A stretch of DNA of 45,793 nt from Clostridiales bacterium (GTDB lineage: Bacteria; Bacillota; Clostridia; Christensenellales; Pumilibacteraceae). The translations under genes were made by a program, and so were the position numbers. The stretch spans positions 1 through 45,793 of the forward strand of contig JAIEFT010000021.1 of assembly GCA_029066805.1 (NCBI GenBank), given 5' to 3'. The first letter of the stretch is position 1, and every line of letters starts with the position of its first letter. Positions 25,810 through 33,542 of this stretch are shown one piece after another. The notes beneath the pieces are model-generated. The model did no database searches. It was not told the origin of the DNA and worked only from the letters and a program-made list of their open reading frames with translations.

Positions 25810-25984
25810 GTTCGCTTGGGTGCTTACCAGCCTTAGCCAGCAAAAAATACCGACTAAGGAAAATTGTCAAGGGTTTGCCCCGTAGGGGTCGGCGGCTTTA
25901 TGCCTAACGGGAGATAAATAGCCGCCCTTGACAATTTTTCGAGGCGGTGATACCCCCGCCCTAAGGCGGTAAGCACACGCGAAT
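25810..25984 (-). ncRNA. Structured leader element of recombinase 2 (copy R)
   Basis: The inverted counterpart of the element at 22449-22621. It keeps the outer stem (GTGCTTACC at 25820-25828, GGTAAGCAC at 25968-25976), stem A (25860-25873 with 25925-25938) and the hairpins, and contains the same ATTTTTTGCTGG segment. Hairpin 1 is CCGCC/GGCGG (25956-25969) where copy L has CCGTC/GACGG. The second hairpin is CCCC/GGGG (25878-25888) where copy L has CGCC/GGCG. Both differences keep base pairing. It ends 50 bp before the recombinase 2 start codon. Confidence 0.6.
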
Positions 25985-26100
25985 ACAAAACTATTTGACT
26001 ATTATTGAAAACGAATAATCGCCAAAATGATTTTAGCAGAAATAGAACAAGAGAATTTATCGCAATATTGCTAATTAAGTCGTTTATTGTAATCATATAC

Positions 26101-26129
26101 TTGAAAAATACATTTATTTTTGCTATAAT
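26101..26129 (+). promoter_or_regulatory. Promoter of the methyltransferase-nuclease pair
   Basis: TTGAAA (26101-26106), a 17-bp spacer and TATAAT (26124-26129), leaving a short leader before the ATG at 26158. From 25985 to 26100 the DNA is AT-rich without a supported gene. Confidence 0.65.
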
Positions 26130-26157
26130 AAAAACAATACAAGTTTGTAGGTGCAAA

Positions 26158-27360
26158 ATGGCGAATATAAATCTATCAAAAGCAAAAAGCGCAAAAAACG
26201 ACGAGTTTTATACTCAATACGACGATATACAACGGGAAGTAAACGCATACCTCGAATACAACCCTGACGCATTTAGAGGGAAAACCGTATTGCTACCTTG
26301 CGACGACCCCGAGTGGAGCAACTTTACAAGATTTTTTGCACAAAATTTCGAGTTTTTTGGGCTTAAAAAATTGATAAGCACAAGCTATGCGGCTGATAGT
26401 AAACCGACTTTTATTCCGTATCAACTTTCTTTTTTTGAAACGGAAAGTCCGAAATTCGACGAGAAAAAGACACGCTCGCACGGCAAAATATTTACACTCA
26501 CGCACGATACAAATAATTCGGGCAGAATAGATATAGACGACTTGCAATGGGAATATTTAGATGGCGACGGCGATTTTCGGAGCGATGAGGTAAAGAAGTA
26601 CCGCGACGAGGCAGATATAATTATTACAAATCCGCCGTTCTCTCTGTTCCGCGAGTTCTTGGCTTGGATAGTAGAAAGCGGCAAACAGTTTGCCATAATC
26701 GGCAATATGAACGCAATCACATATAAAGAAGTCTTTCCGCTCATAAAGGGAAACAAGATGTGGTTAGGTGCAACAGCTAACGGTAGCGATATGGTGTTTG
26801 GTGTTCCAGAGGGTTACGAAGTTGCCGAGAAAGACAAAGAAAAAGCAGAACGGCTTGGATATAAAGGCAACTATACGCGGCTCGGCAATTCGTGCTGGTA
26901 CACTTCTATTGAACACGGGCGCAGACACCAGCCGTTAAGCCTTATGACAATGGAAGATAATATTGCGTTTAGTAGGCATAAAGAAATACGCGGTACTGGG
27001 TATAGAAAGTATGATAATTATGACGCAATCGAAGTGCCTTTTGTGGACGCCATACCGAGCGACTATGACGGTGTAATGGGTGTGCCGATTAGCTTTTTGG
27101 ATAAGTACAACCCCGAGCAATTTGTAATTTTGGGTGCAACGCAAAGAGGTTGTCATAATGAAGTCCCCGATACAAAACGATATGACGATTTTTGGGAAGT
27201 TCGACAGGACGGCAGTAAGACAGGCGCAACGGGTGTCAAGACAAATGAGAACGCAAATTTAGCGCAAAATGACGGCAAGCATAATTATTTTGTTAATAGT
27301 CAAGGCGTTATGATACAATCTGCCTATCAAAGAATTTTTATAAGATTTAAGCGAGGATAA
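26158..27360 (+). CDS. EcoRI-type adenine-specific DNA methyltransferase
   Basis: A 400-residue protein of the EcoRI methyltransferase family. It begins [19 protein letters not shown], then [20 protein letters not shown] (a SAM-binding region), and carries the catalytic motif [11 protein letters not shown] at about residue 158, diagnostic of N6-adenine methylation. The start is ATG 26158; the frame extends upstream through promoter sequence. The length is full. It is followed after 4 bp by a DUF262-HNH nuclease gene rather than by an EcoRI-like restriction enzyme, so the pair may form a restriction-modification-like or methylation-sensing system. The recognition site is unknown. Confidence 0.88.
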   Translation: MANINLSKAKSAKNDEFYTQYDDIQREVNAYLEYNPDAFRGKTVLLPCDDPEWSNFTRFFAQNFEFFGLKKLISTSYAADSKPTFIPYQLSFFETESPKFDEKKTRSHGKIFTLTHDTNNSGRIDIDDLQWEYLDGDGDFRSDEVKKYRDEADIIITNPPFSLFREFLAWIVESGKQFAIIGNMNAITYKEVFPLIKGNKMWLGATANGSDMVFGVPEGYEVAEKDKEKAERLGYKGNYTRLGNSCWYTSIEHGRRHQPLSLMTMEDNIAFSRHKEIRGTGYRKYDNYDAIEVPFVDAIPSDYDGVMGVPISFLDKYNPEQFVILGATQRGCHNEVPDTKRYDDFWEVRQDGSKTGATGVKTNENANLAQNDGKHNYFVNSQGVMIQSAYQRIFIRFKRG

Positions 27361-27364
27361 GCAA

Positions 27365-28525
27365 ATGAAAACTACGCTCAAAACTGAAATCACAGTAGAG
27401 GAAATCTGCAAAGGCTTTGTCTATAATGAGTACGAGGGCAAAGGTCTGTTCGGTCTTTCGGGCAAGCTCACGATACAGCCCGAATATCAACGTAACTACA
27501 TATACGCCGACGGCAAGCGCGACGTGGCGGTTATTTATTCCGTGCTAAAAGGCTATCCGCTCGGACTTATATACTTTACCAAAGTAGCCGACGATAAGTT
27601 TGAGGTTTTAGACGGTCAACAACGCATTACCAGTTTGGGGCGTTATTTAACAAACAAATTCAAAATCATTATCGACGGGAAAGAGGTCTATTTTTCGGGG
27701 CTTGCCGCCGACTTGCAAGCAAAGATACTGCAAACCAAACTTTTGATTTACGAGTGCGAAGGCACGGAAAGCGAAATCAAAGAGTGGTTTAGGACTATAA
27801 ATATAGCAGGCGTACCGCTCAACGAGCAAGAATTATCCAACGCAATCCACAGCGGTCCGTTCGTAACGAAAGCAAAAGAGGAATTTAGCAACAGTCAAAA
27901 CGCGAATATTCAAAAGTGGAGCGCGTTTATTGCCGGCAACGTAAATCGTCAAGATTATTTGCGTACTGCTTTTGACTGGGTAAGTAAAGGTCATATCGAC
28001 GAGTATATGAGTTTGCACCGCTACGACGATAATATAACGGAATTAAAAACGTATTTTAATACGGTTATAGATTGGGCACGGAGCGTATTCCGCAACATAG
28101 AAAAAGAAATGTGTGGTCTTCCGTGGGGCGAGCTTTATGAACAATATCATACGACAGCATATAATCCGCAAACCGTTGCGGATCAAGTAAAGAAATTATA
28201 TGCCGACCCGTATGTTAAAAACCGCAAGGGCATATTCGAGTATATATTAGGTGGTTGTACTGACGGCAAATTGCTTGATGTTCGCGTGTTCGACGACGCA
28301 ACCAAACAATCGGTGTATCGCAAGCAAACTGCGGACGCGACAGCGCATAGCGTTTCTAACTGTCCTCTTTGCGCTCTCGGCTCTGACGCTAACAAAACGC
28401 GAATTTGGAAATTAAACGAAATGGACGCCGACCATATAACAGCTTGGAGTAAAGGCGGCGCAACAGATATTGCAAACTGTCAAATGTTATGCAAGACACA
28501 CAATCGCGCAAAAGGCAATAGATAA
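27365..28525 (+). CDS. DUF262 and HNH endonuclease domain protein
   Basis: A 386-residue protein. The N-terminal DUF262 (ParB/sulfiredoxin-like) domain shows [16 protein letters not shown] at about residues 37-52 and the [13 protein letters not shown] motif at about 85-97, used for nucleotide-driven activity in GmrS-like proteins. The C-terminal HNH nuclease has CPLC, then [16 protein letters not shown], then [14 protein letters not shown]. This order resembles a GmrSD-type modification-dependent nuclease joined in one chain. Its start lies 4 bp after the methyltransferase stop, with GAGGA inside the end of that gene, so the two are cotranslated. It is the probable cutting partner of a defence cassette. 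Confidence 0.87.
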   Translation: MKTTLKTEITVEEICKGFVYNEYEGKGLFGLSGKLTIQPEYQRNYIYADGKRDVAVIYSVLKGYPLGLIYFTKVADDKFEVLDGQQRITSLGRYLTNKFKIIIDGKEVYFSGLAADLQAKILQTKLLIYECEGTESEIKEWFRTINIAGVPLNEQELSNAIHSGPFVTKAKEEFSNSQNANIQKWSAFIAGNVNRQDYLRTAFDWVSKGHIDEYMSLHRYDDNITELKTYFNTVIDWARSVFRNIEKEMCGLPWGELYEQYHTTAYNPQTVADQVKKLYADPYVKNRKGIFEYILGGCTDGKLLDVRVFDDATKQSVYRKQTADATAHSVSNCPLCALGSDANKTRIWKLNEMDADHITAWSKGGATDIANCQMLCKTHNRAKGNR

Positions 28526-28544
28526 TTACTTATTAGTATTACTT

Positions 28545-28667
28545 TATACGCCACCCCGTAACACTGTAACACTTTTGCAAAAAAGAACGGCATAGGCGTG
28601 GCGGCGACAGCCGCCACGCTGTGGCGTATAGTATTACCACGCCACCCCGTAACGTGTAACACTTTTG
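28545..28667. repeat. Nested hairpin with duplicated flanks
   Basis: A perfect outer inverted repeat, TATACGCCAC (28545-28554) and GTGGCGTATA (28621-28630), encloses a perfect GC-rich 10-bp hairpin, GCGTGGCGGC-GACA-GCCGCCACGC (28596-28619). A 30-bp segment (28548-28577: CGCCACCCCGTAAC and GTAACACTTTTG with small differences) is repeated at 28639-28667. It lies between the nuclease and the next gene. It may be a small repeat element, a terminator-like barrier or an RNA; minus-strand frames through it are not credible genes. Confidence 0.7.
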
Positions 28668-28698
28668 GCGTAAATACAAAAAATAGAGCGAAAGAATA

Positions 28699-29511
28699 AT
28701 GGTTGATATATCAAAATACTTAAACAATGAAACATTTTTGATAAATGATAAAAGCACGTGGCATCAAAATTTGCTGGACTTGATAGAAAGCAATAAGTCG
28801 CTTATTAGAAACTATAACTATATTGAAACTTATAATTCTAATTTGCGTGAAAAAGCAAAAAAATGCACGCCAGTTAATTATTTAGATTTACATAGAACAA
28901 ATCCGTATTATGATGATTTAGGATATGTAAAAGAATGTGTAAAATCCGAATTGCAGAAATTAACGATAATAGGTTATCACGCAACAAGACTAACAAATGA
29001 AGAAATTGTTAAAATCAAAAATGGCGGTTTGATAACTTCAAGTAAAGAAAATTGCTATGAACGAGCTGATAATTTGCTTTTACACGGATATATCTCAAAG
29101 AATGAATGTGATTATATAAAAAGTCATTGCATTCTAAATGTTCCATTAGAAGCAAATAGAATTGGGCAAATTTGGTTTCTTGCTGGTAGTTGTGATATTT
29201 CAACAAAAGATACGGGGTTAAATAATTTATATAAAGACTACGGCGGTGAAACTATTAGAAATGGAATTGAGAATACGCCGCTTTTAGAGAAACTGAACGC
29301 AATAAGTAAACCGTGTAGCGTTATTTCGTATGTTCAATTAAATACTGTTCCTTATTATCTCATTGATACATTGGCGGAAAAATTATTGTTAAAAAGCAAT
29401 AAAAGAGATATAAGCAAAATTTCCTTTGAATTGTATTCACAAAGTAAAACAATTCCAGTTATAGATATAATTTATGTGAATGAACATACCAAATTAAAAA
29501 TTAAGAAATAA
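28699..29511 (+). CDS. Unrecognised AT-rich cargo gene, ADP-ribosyltransferase-like motif
   Basis: A 270-residue protein with no signal peptide or membrane helices and clearly more AT-rich codons than its neighbours, a sign of transfer. At about residue 94 it has IIGYHATRLTNEEIVKIKNG, where YHATR followed by a helix and a small loop recalls the first strand of H-Y-E type ADP-ribosyltransferases; no second and third motif is certain. Polar residues dominate the rest. It follows the hairpin repeat rather than the nuclease directly, so membership of the defence cassette is possible but open. No strong Shine-Dalgarno sequence is seen (GAGCGAAAG lies upstream). Confidence 0.6.
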   Translation: MVDISKYLNNETFLINDKSTWHQNLLDLIESNKSLIRNYNYIETYNSNLREKAKKCTPVNYLDLHRTNPYYDDLGYVKECVKSELQKLTIIGYHATRLTNEEIVKIKNGGLITSSKENCYERADNLLLHGYISKNECDYIKSHCILNVPLEANRIGQIWFLAGSCDISTKDTGLNNLYKDYGGETIRNGIENTPLLEKLNAISKPCSVISYVQLNTVPYYLIDTLAEKLLLKSNKRDISKISFELYSQSKTIPVIDIIYVNEHTKLKIKK

Positions 29512-29548
29512 AGTTGATAAAATGTTCTTTCCACTATGATAGCAATAG

Positions 29549-29580
29549 AAAAAGCACAAGGAATATACCTTGTGCTTTTT
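29549..29580. terminator. Strong bidirectional terminator at the island edge
   Basis: A perfect 13-bp stem (AAAAAGCACAAGG/CCTTGTGCTTTTT) with a 6-nt loop separates the AT-rich gene from tRNA-Ala and can act on either strand. The rest of 29581-29661 shows no gene. Confidence 0.88.
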
Positions 29581-29661
29581 CCTTACTGGTATGCGACAAA
29601 ACCTGCAACACCGTTGACGAAAATGTATTCGTATTTCGTGGTGTTCAAACTTTGACGACAA

Positions 29662-29737
29662 TGGTGGAGATAGTGGGACTCGAACCCATGACCTATGCGT
29701 TGCGAACGCATCGCTCTACCAACTGAGCTATATCCCC
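29662..29737 (-). tRNA. tRNA-Ala (anticodon CGC)
   Basis: A 76-nt cloverleaf with encoded CCA. The acceptor stem is GGGGATA/TATCTCC with the G3:U70 pair that marks alanine tRNAs. The anticodon loop TTCGCAA within an ATGCG/CGCAT stem gives CGC, reading GCG. The T-arm has the standard GGTTCGAGTCC. It lies at the right edge of the AT-rich island. Confidence 0.95.
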
Positions 29738-29801
29738 ATGAACGGTTTATTCGAGAAGCAAATTTGCGACGAAGACAAATTAGGTTTAATACCTGTTTTA
29801 T

Positions 29802-29830
29802 AGTTTAGCACAACCAAATTCATTTGTAAA
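29802..29830 (-). promoter_or_regulatory. Possible promoter of tRNA-Ala
   Basis: TTTACA (29825-29830), a 17-bp spacer and TAAACT (29802-29807) on the minus strand, about 60 nt upstream of the mature tRNA end. Confidence 0.45.
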
Positions 29831-29887
29831 GTAAAATCGCGGGGAATTTTCAGTTTTACTCAAAGCGGCTTTTTGCGCTGTCGTAAG

Positions 29888-30607
29888 TTAATTGAGCTTT
29901 GTACTTTTTCCGTTTGTTATTAGGTACACGTCGCCGCGGTATTGTTTTTGCCCGTCCCTATCTATCATTATATACGAACCGTTGGGCAAGCCTATAAACA
30001 CGCGTCCGTTCGACATGGGCAAGATATAGTCTCTTGCAATATCGAAGTCCTCGCAAGGAAACTGATAGCTATCCGTTTTTCCGTCGTAATGCGGAATGAT
30101 TATTTCATCCGCAAGCCCCATGCCCTCTAACCATCTCGGCTCTTTTAGGTCGGATAGCTCCTCCGGAAAATTTGCTATTTGTTTGCAAAGGTTCATCGCG
30201 CCGGCCGAAACGCCTATAACGATCCCGTCGTAATTTTTTATAATTTTCTTAAGCCCTACCTCGCCGAAAAACTCGGCTTGGCAAACGCACTTGCCGCCGC
30301 TTAGTATAACGACGTCTGCGCCCGATATAACTTCCCCCGCCTCACGTTTGTTGCGTGCGTCGAGCATTATTTTCTCTTTAAAATTCAACCCTGCCAAACG
30401 AAAGCTCTCGCAAACGGTAGCGAGCTTATCGTCGTTGTCTGCGCTATCGTTTGGGTCGTTTGCAACCACAACCAATCTACTCGTACACTTTAGGTTTTTC
30501 CGAATATTGGAAAGTATATCATTTTCGTCGTAAAATGCGATCGGAACTCTTCCGCCGTTGTCGTAGTAATAATGCGTGCGTAATAGGCTTGTCAAGAATA
30601 AAACCAT
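29888..30607 (-). CDS. Peptidase E-like (S51 family) protein
   Basis: A 239-residue class I glutamine-amidotransferase-fold protein of the S51 dipeptidase E group. The nucleophile serine is in GVSAGAMNLCKQ at about residues 132-143, preceded by the DVVILSGGKC turn at about 104-113. A histidine in IPHYDGKTDSY is the probable catalytic base. Family enzymes cleave N-terminal aspartyl dipeptides, but close relatives process other peptides. It has no signal peptide and a GGAGA site before the ATG at 30607. It is divergent from the YcaQ-like gene. Confidence 0.85.
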   Translation of the reverse strand: MVLFLTSLLRTHYYYDNGGRVPIAFYDENDILSNIRKNLKCTSRLVVVANDPNDSADNDDKLATVCESFRLAGLNFKEKIMLDARNKREAGEVISGADVVILSGGKCVCQAEFFGEVGLKKIIKNYDGIVIGVSAGAMNLCKQIANFPEELSDLKEPRWLEGMGLADEIIIPHYDGKTDSYQFPCEDFDIARDYILPMSNGRVFIGLPNGSYIMIDRDGQKQYRGDVYLITNGKSTKLN

Positions 30608-30675
30608 GATTTGTCTCCTTTCGGTATTTTATCACATTCGCCGCAAAATTTCAATAAATAATTTCCGCGTTCCCA

Positions 30676-30704
30676 TTGCCACTATTCAACTTTTATGATA
30701 CAAT
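30676..30704 (+). promoter_or_regulatory. Leaderless promoter of the YcaQ-like gene
   Basis: TTGCCA (30676-30681), a 17-bp spacer and TACAAT (30699-30704) are followed by 6 nt and the ATG at 30711, with no Shine-Dalgarno sequence. Confidence 0.6.
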
Positions 30705-30710
30705 ATAAGA

Positions 30711-31910
30711 ATGAATGACACTCCCATCGAGATAACAAAAGAGCAATTGCGAAATTTTTACATAAACTACCACTTCGGCGGGCTGTTTGACTTGAGCGAA
30801 CAAACCGCCATTGACGGAATAATGGACCGCATCCAGACAGTCCAATTCGACCCGCTGAACGTTGTGGGGCGCAACGCCGAGCTTGTTATGTTTTCGCGCA
30901 ACGCCAACGTTACGCGCGAAACGCTATATAACGCGCTATATCGGGATCGCACACTCGTGGACGGCTGGGACAAGATGATGAGCATATTCCCGTCGCGGTT
31001 TTTTCCGCATTTCCGTCACGTGCGCGAGCAGTCGGTGCATCAATACGAATGCGTTATGGCGTGGCGTCGTCAACAAGATTGCTATGCGTACATGGACGAT
31101 ACATTTGCTTACATACAAGAGCACGGACCTGTACTCGTCACCGATATCCCGTCCCAAAAGACTAACAACTGCAACTGGGGTCCGTCAAAGGTGGCGGGCG
31201 TATGCTGCGAGTATTTGTGGAACGCGGGCAAGATATGCGTATCCGATAAAAAAGGCGTGGTCAAGTATTATGACACGACCGAAAAGCTGTTAGGCGACTT
31301 GGCCGCACAAACGGTATTTTCGGACGAGCATGAATTTTTGCTGTGGTACGTAAAGCGCCGCATTGCCGCAATCGGCGCGGTATGGGACAAAAACGGCGGA
31401 GCGTGGCTCGGGCTGTTTATAGAAAAAGGCGAAGGGCGCACTCCGATAATAAACGAGCTTACCCGGCGCGGCGAGTTGCTCCCGGTTCACGTCGATGGCG
31501 AAAAAACGCCGTTTTACATTTGCCGCGAGGCACGTGAGCTTTTGGACGCACCGCCGCCCGCCCGCGACCGCGCAATACTGATTGCTCCGCTCGACAACAT
31601 GATCTGGGACAGGAAGCTGACAAAAAATATATTCGGCTTTGATTATTCGTGGGAGGTATACGTTCCCGCGGCAAAGCGCAAATTCGGATATTACGTTTTG
31701 CCGATCGTAATAGGCAATCGTTTTGTGGGACGGCTCGAACCCGCGCAGTATAAGCCAAACGAGAAGCTCACGATCAAAAACATTTGGTGGGAGCAAGACT
31801 ACTCGCCGACCGCCGCCGATATCGACCTGATAACAGCAGAGCTCGCTCGGCTTGCGCGCTTCCTCGGCGTGGAGCTTGACACGAAAGTAAAAGATATGCT
31901 ATCATACTAA
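30711..31910 (+). CDS. YcaQ/AlkZ-family winged-helix DNA glycosylase
   Basis: A 399-residue winged-helix protein of the HTH_42 family that includes the interstrand-crosslink glycosylases AlkZ and YcaQ/AlkX. The motif IQTVQFDPLNVVGRNAELVMF at about residues 40-60 contains the Q-phi-D catalytic signature (VQFD) of the YcaQ branch. Further family landmarks are the DGWDKMMSIFPSRFFPHFR segment and LIAPLDNMIWDRK near residue 290. It would excise alkylated bases from crosslinked or N-alkylated DNA. It starts an operon with the Nudix and DUF4085 genes and uses a leaderless promoter. Confidence 0.88.
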   Translation: MNDTPIEITKEQLRNFYINYHFGGLFDLSEQTAIDGIMDRIQTVQFDPLNVVGRNAELVMFSRNANVTRETLYNALYRDRTLVDGWDKMMSIFPSRFFPHFRHVREQSVHQYECVMAWRRQQDCYAYMDDTFAYIQEHGPVLVTDIPSQKTNNCNWGPSKVAGVCCEYLWNAGKICVSDKKGVVKYYDTTEKLLGDLAAQTVFSDEHEFLLWYVKRRIAAIGAVWDKNGGAWLGLFIEKGEGRTPIINELTRRGELLPVHVDGEKTPFYICREARELLDAPPPARDRAILIAPLDNMIWDRKLTKNIFGFDYSWEVYVPAAKRKFGYYVLPIVIGNRFVGRLEPAQYKPNEKLTIKNIWWEQDYSPTAADIDLITAELARLARFLGVELDTKVKDMLSY

Positions 31911-31951
31911 GCGCTCAAATAAGACAAAAAAACCATTTGGAGGGGTGATAT

Positions 31952-32494
31952 ATGGAACTATTTGATTTATACGACGTAAACCGCAGACCGCTTGGCACGA
32001 CCATGGAGCGCGGCGGAGCTCAGCCGCGTGGGGCGTATCGCCTGGTCGTGCATGTTTGCATATTTTCGAGCGACGGCAAAATGCTGTGCCAACGCCGCGT
32101 GAAAACCAAAAAGGTATATCCCGATATGTGGGATATTTCGTGCGGCGGATGCGTGGACAGCGGCGAAACTTCCGCACAAGGCGCGATTCGCGAAGTGCGC
32201 GAGGAATTAGGTCTAAACCTTCCCGACGACATAACGCCGTCGCTTACCGTGCACTTCAACTACGGCTTTGACGATATTTACTGCATAACCATTGACGTGG
32301 ACGAAAAAACCGTGGTTCTGCAGGCCGAAGAGGTTGCCGAGGTCAAATGGCTGACTGCCGAACAGATAAAATCGATGCTCGATGAAAAGACCTTCATCCC
32401 CTACGACAAATCGTACATAGACTATCTTTTTTACTGTCAAAATCACAGAGGCTTGACCGACAAGGAAACACCACTTAAAGGTGATAGAAAGTAA
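31952..32494 (+). CDS. Nudix hydrolase
   Basis: A 180-residue Nudix protein of the type related to isopentenyl-diphosphate isomerase (starts MELFDLYDVNRRPLG, then QPRGAYRLVVHVCIF). The Nudix box is complete: GGCVDSG-E-T, then AIREVREELGL (GX5EX7REUXEEXGU) at about residues 66-88. It would hydrolyse a nucleoside diphosphate linked to another moiety with Mg2+. The start has a strong GGAGGGG site. It is 41 bp behind the YcaQ-like gene, so a shared role in cleaning damaged nucleotides is plausible but unproven. Confidence 0.92.
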   Translation: MELFDLYDVNRRPLGTTMERGGAQPRGAYRLVVHVCIFSSDGKMLCQRRVKTKKVYPDMWDISCGGCVDSGETSAQGAIREVREELGLNLPDDITPSLTVHFNYGFDDIYCITIDVDEKTVVLQAEEVAEVKWLTAEQIKSMLDEKTFIPYDKSYIDYLFYCQNHRGLTDKETPLKGDRK

Positions 32495-32527
32495 TAAAAA
32501 ATCAAAAGCAGCAGGAATTATCCTAAA

Positions 32528-33463
32528 ATGAAATACTTTACAAAAGAGTGGTACAACCTAATGCAACAACTGCACTACACACTGTGCATGCGTTCAGTTG
32601 CAGACAAGGATTACACCGACGCTGAGATCGAGGCGTTGTATAAGCGCAAGCTCGCCGCGAGCATTAAGCACGACCGCTTAGCATACAACGAGCCGCCGAG
32701 CAGGACGGAAATCAACTTTGACGACTTGGACGTGGAGGATTTTGCCATGTTCGACGGCGAAAAGCTTGTCACTCCGAAGTCCATGGACGAGGTCAAGCGC
32801 AACTACGAAGAGGAATATCGCCGCGCAAAGCAAGAGTTCGATTCTCGCCCGCCGTTTGACACGTCGGGAACTGTAGAAATGTTCAAGCGCATGTACGAGG
32901 GCGGGCTCAAATACGGCTACTCTAACTTTCCCGATTGGGTCAAGGACAAAGTCGACATCCGCCTCATCGCGCTCGGGTATCTGCCCAAAAGCGTTTACGA
33001 CCGACTTAAAGTCGAGCAAAAGCGCAACCGTTGCGAATTTAACAAGATAGAGCGCGAAGCGAAAAAAGCGCTTGCCAAACAAGCCGAAAAAATCCCCGAA
33101 AGGATCATGCAACAATTCGGATTCCACGACGGAGAAATTGTGTCGCTCAAAAAAATCGGCGACGACCTTATTATGACAATCAAAGTAGACTGCGTGCCGT
33201 TTGAAGACGAAACGCCTTACGCGCGAGTCACTTTTGTGGGCGGAAATGTTGCCGAGCGCGACGACAATCTAAAGTTTGAGCACCGCAAAGTAAAATACGA
33301 CGAGGTGGAATACGACGCGCACTGCACTTGGCTGTACGAGGAGCTGTACAAAACCGAGGACGGCTACGAAGCGCACATGCTGCTTACCGAGGGTGCGCTC
33401 GGGTATCTCACAATCACTTGCCGCGACATAAAAATCGAGCTTAACATCGCATGCGCGGAGTAA
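32528..33463 (+). CDS. DUF4085 family protein
   Basis: A 311-residue cytosolic protein. It opens with MKYFTKEWYNLMQQLHYT, as DUF4085 members do, and continues with a charged helical middle part (about residues 60-185) and a beta-rich C-terminal domain (QQFGFHDGEIVSLKKIGDDL, then LGYLTITCRDIKIEL). The function of the family is unknown. It lies 33 bp behind the Nudix gene and probably shares its transcript. A weak AGGAA precedes the ATG. The C-terminal layout loosely resembles the unknown protein at 16193-16696. Confidence 0.8.
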   Translation: MKYFTKEWYNLMQQLHYTLCMRSVADKDYTDAEIEALYKRKLAASIKHDRLAYNEPPSRTEINFDDLDVEDFAMFDGEKLVTPKSMDEVKRNYEEEYRRAKQEFDSRPPFDTSGTVEMFKRMYEGGLKYGYSNFPDWVKDKVDIRLIALGYLPKSVYDRLKVEQKRNRCEFNKIEREAKKALAKQAEKIPERIMQQFGFHDGEIVSLKKIGDDLIMTIKVDCVPFEDETPYARVTFVGGNVAERDDNLKFEHRKVKYDEVEYDAHCTWLYEELYKTEDGYEAHMLLTEGALGYLTITCRDIKIELNIACAE

Positions 33464-33506
33464 CGCGCTATTCATTCGCTGCGGGGCATGGAATTTATTA
33501 ACCTCC

Positions 33507-33535
33507 TTGACTTAATCTGTTTTCCATGTTATACT
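33507..33535 (+). promoter_or_regulatory. Leaderless promoter of the GH3 gene
   Basis: TTGACT (33507-33512), a 17-bp spacer and TATACT (33530-33535) lie 7 nt before the ATG at 33543. No Shine-Dalgarno sequence is present. Confidence 0.65.
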
Positions 33536-33542
33536 GTCCGTG

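Noticed and set aside
28480-28757. Minus-strand frames through the hairpin repeat (VTGWR-type peptides)
   Set aside because: They are translations of repeated, palindromic DNA and overlap real genes on the other strand.
29514-29726. Plus-strand frame ending in the tRNA-Ala region
   Set aside because: It crosses the terminator and the antisense of tRNA-Ala; its peptide comes from tRNA sequence.
29662-29737. tRNA-Ala as the integration site of the island
   Set aside because: Large serine recombinases usually do not target tRNA genes, and I see no duplicated tRNA end on the other side of the island.
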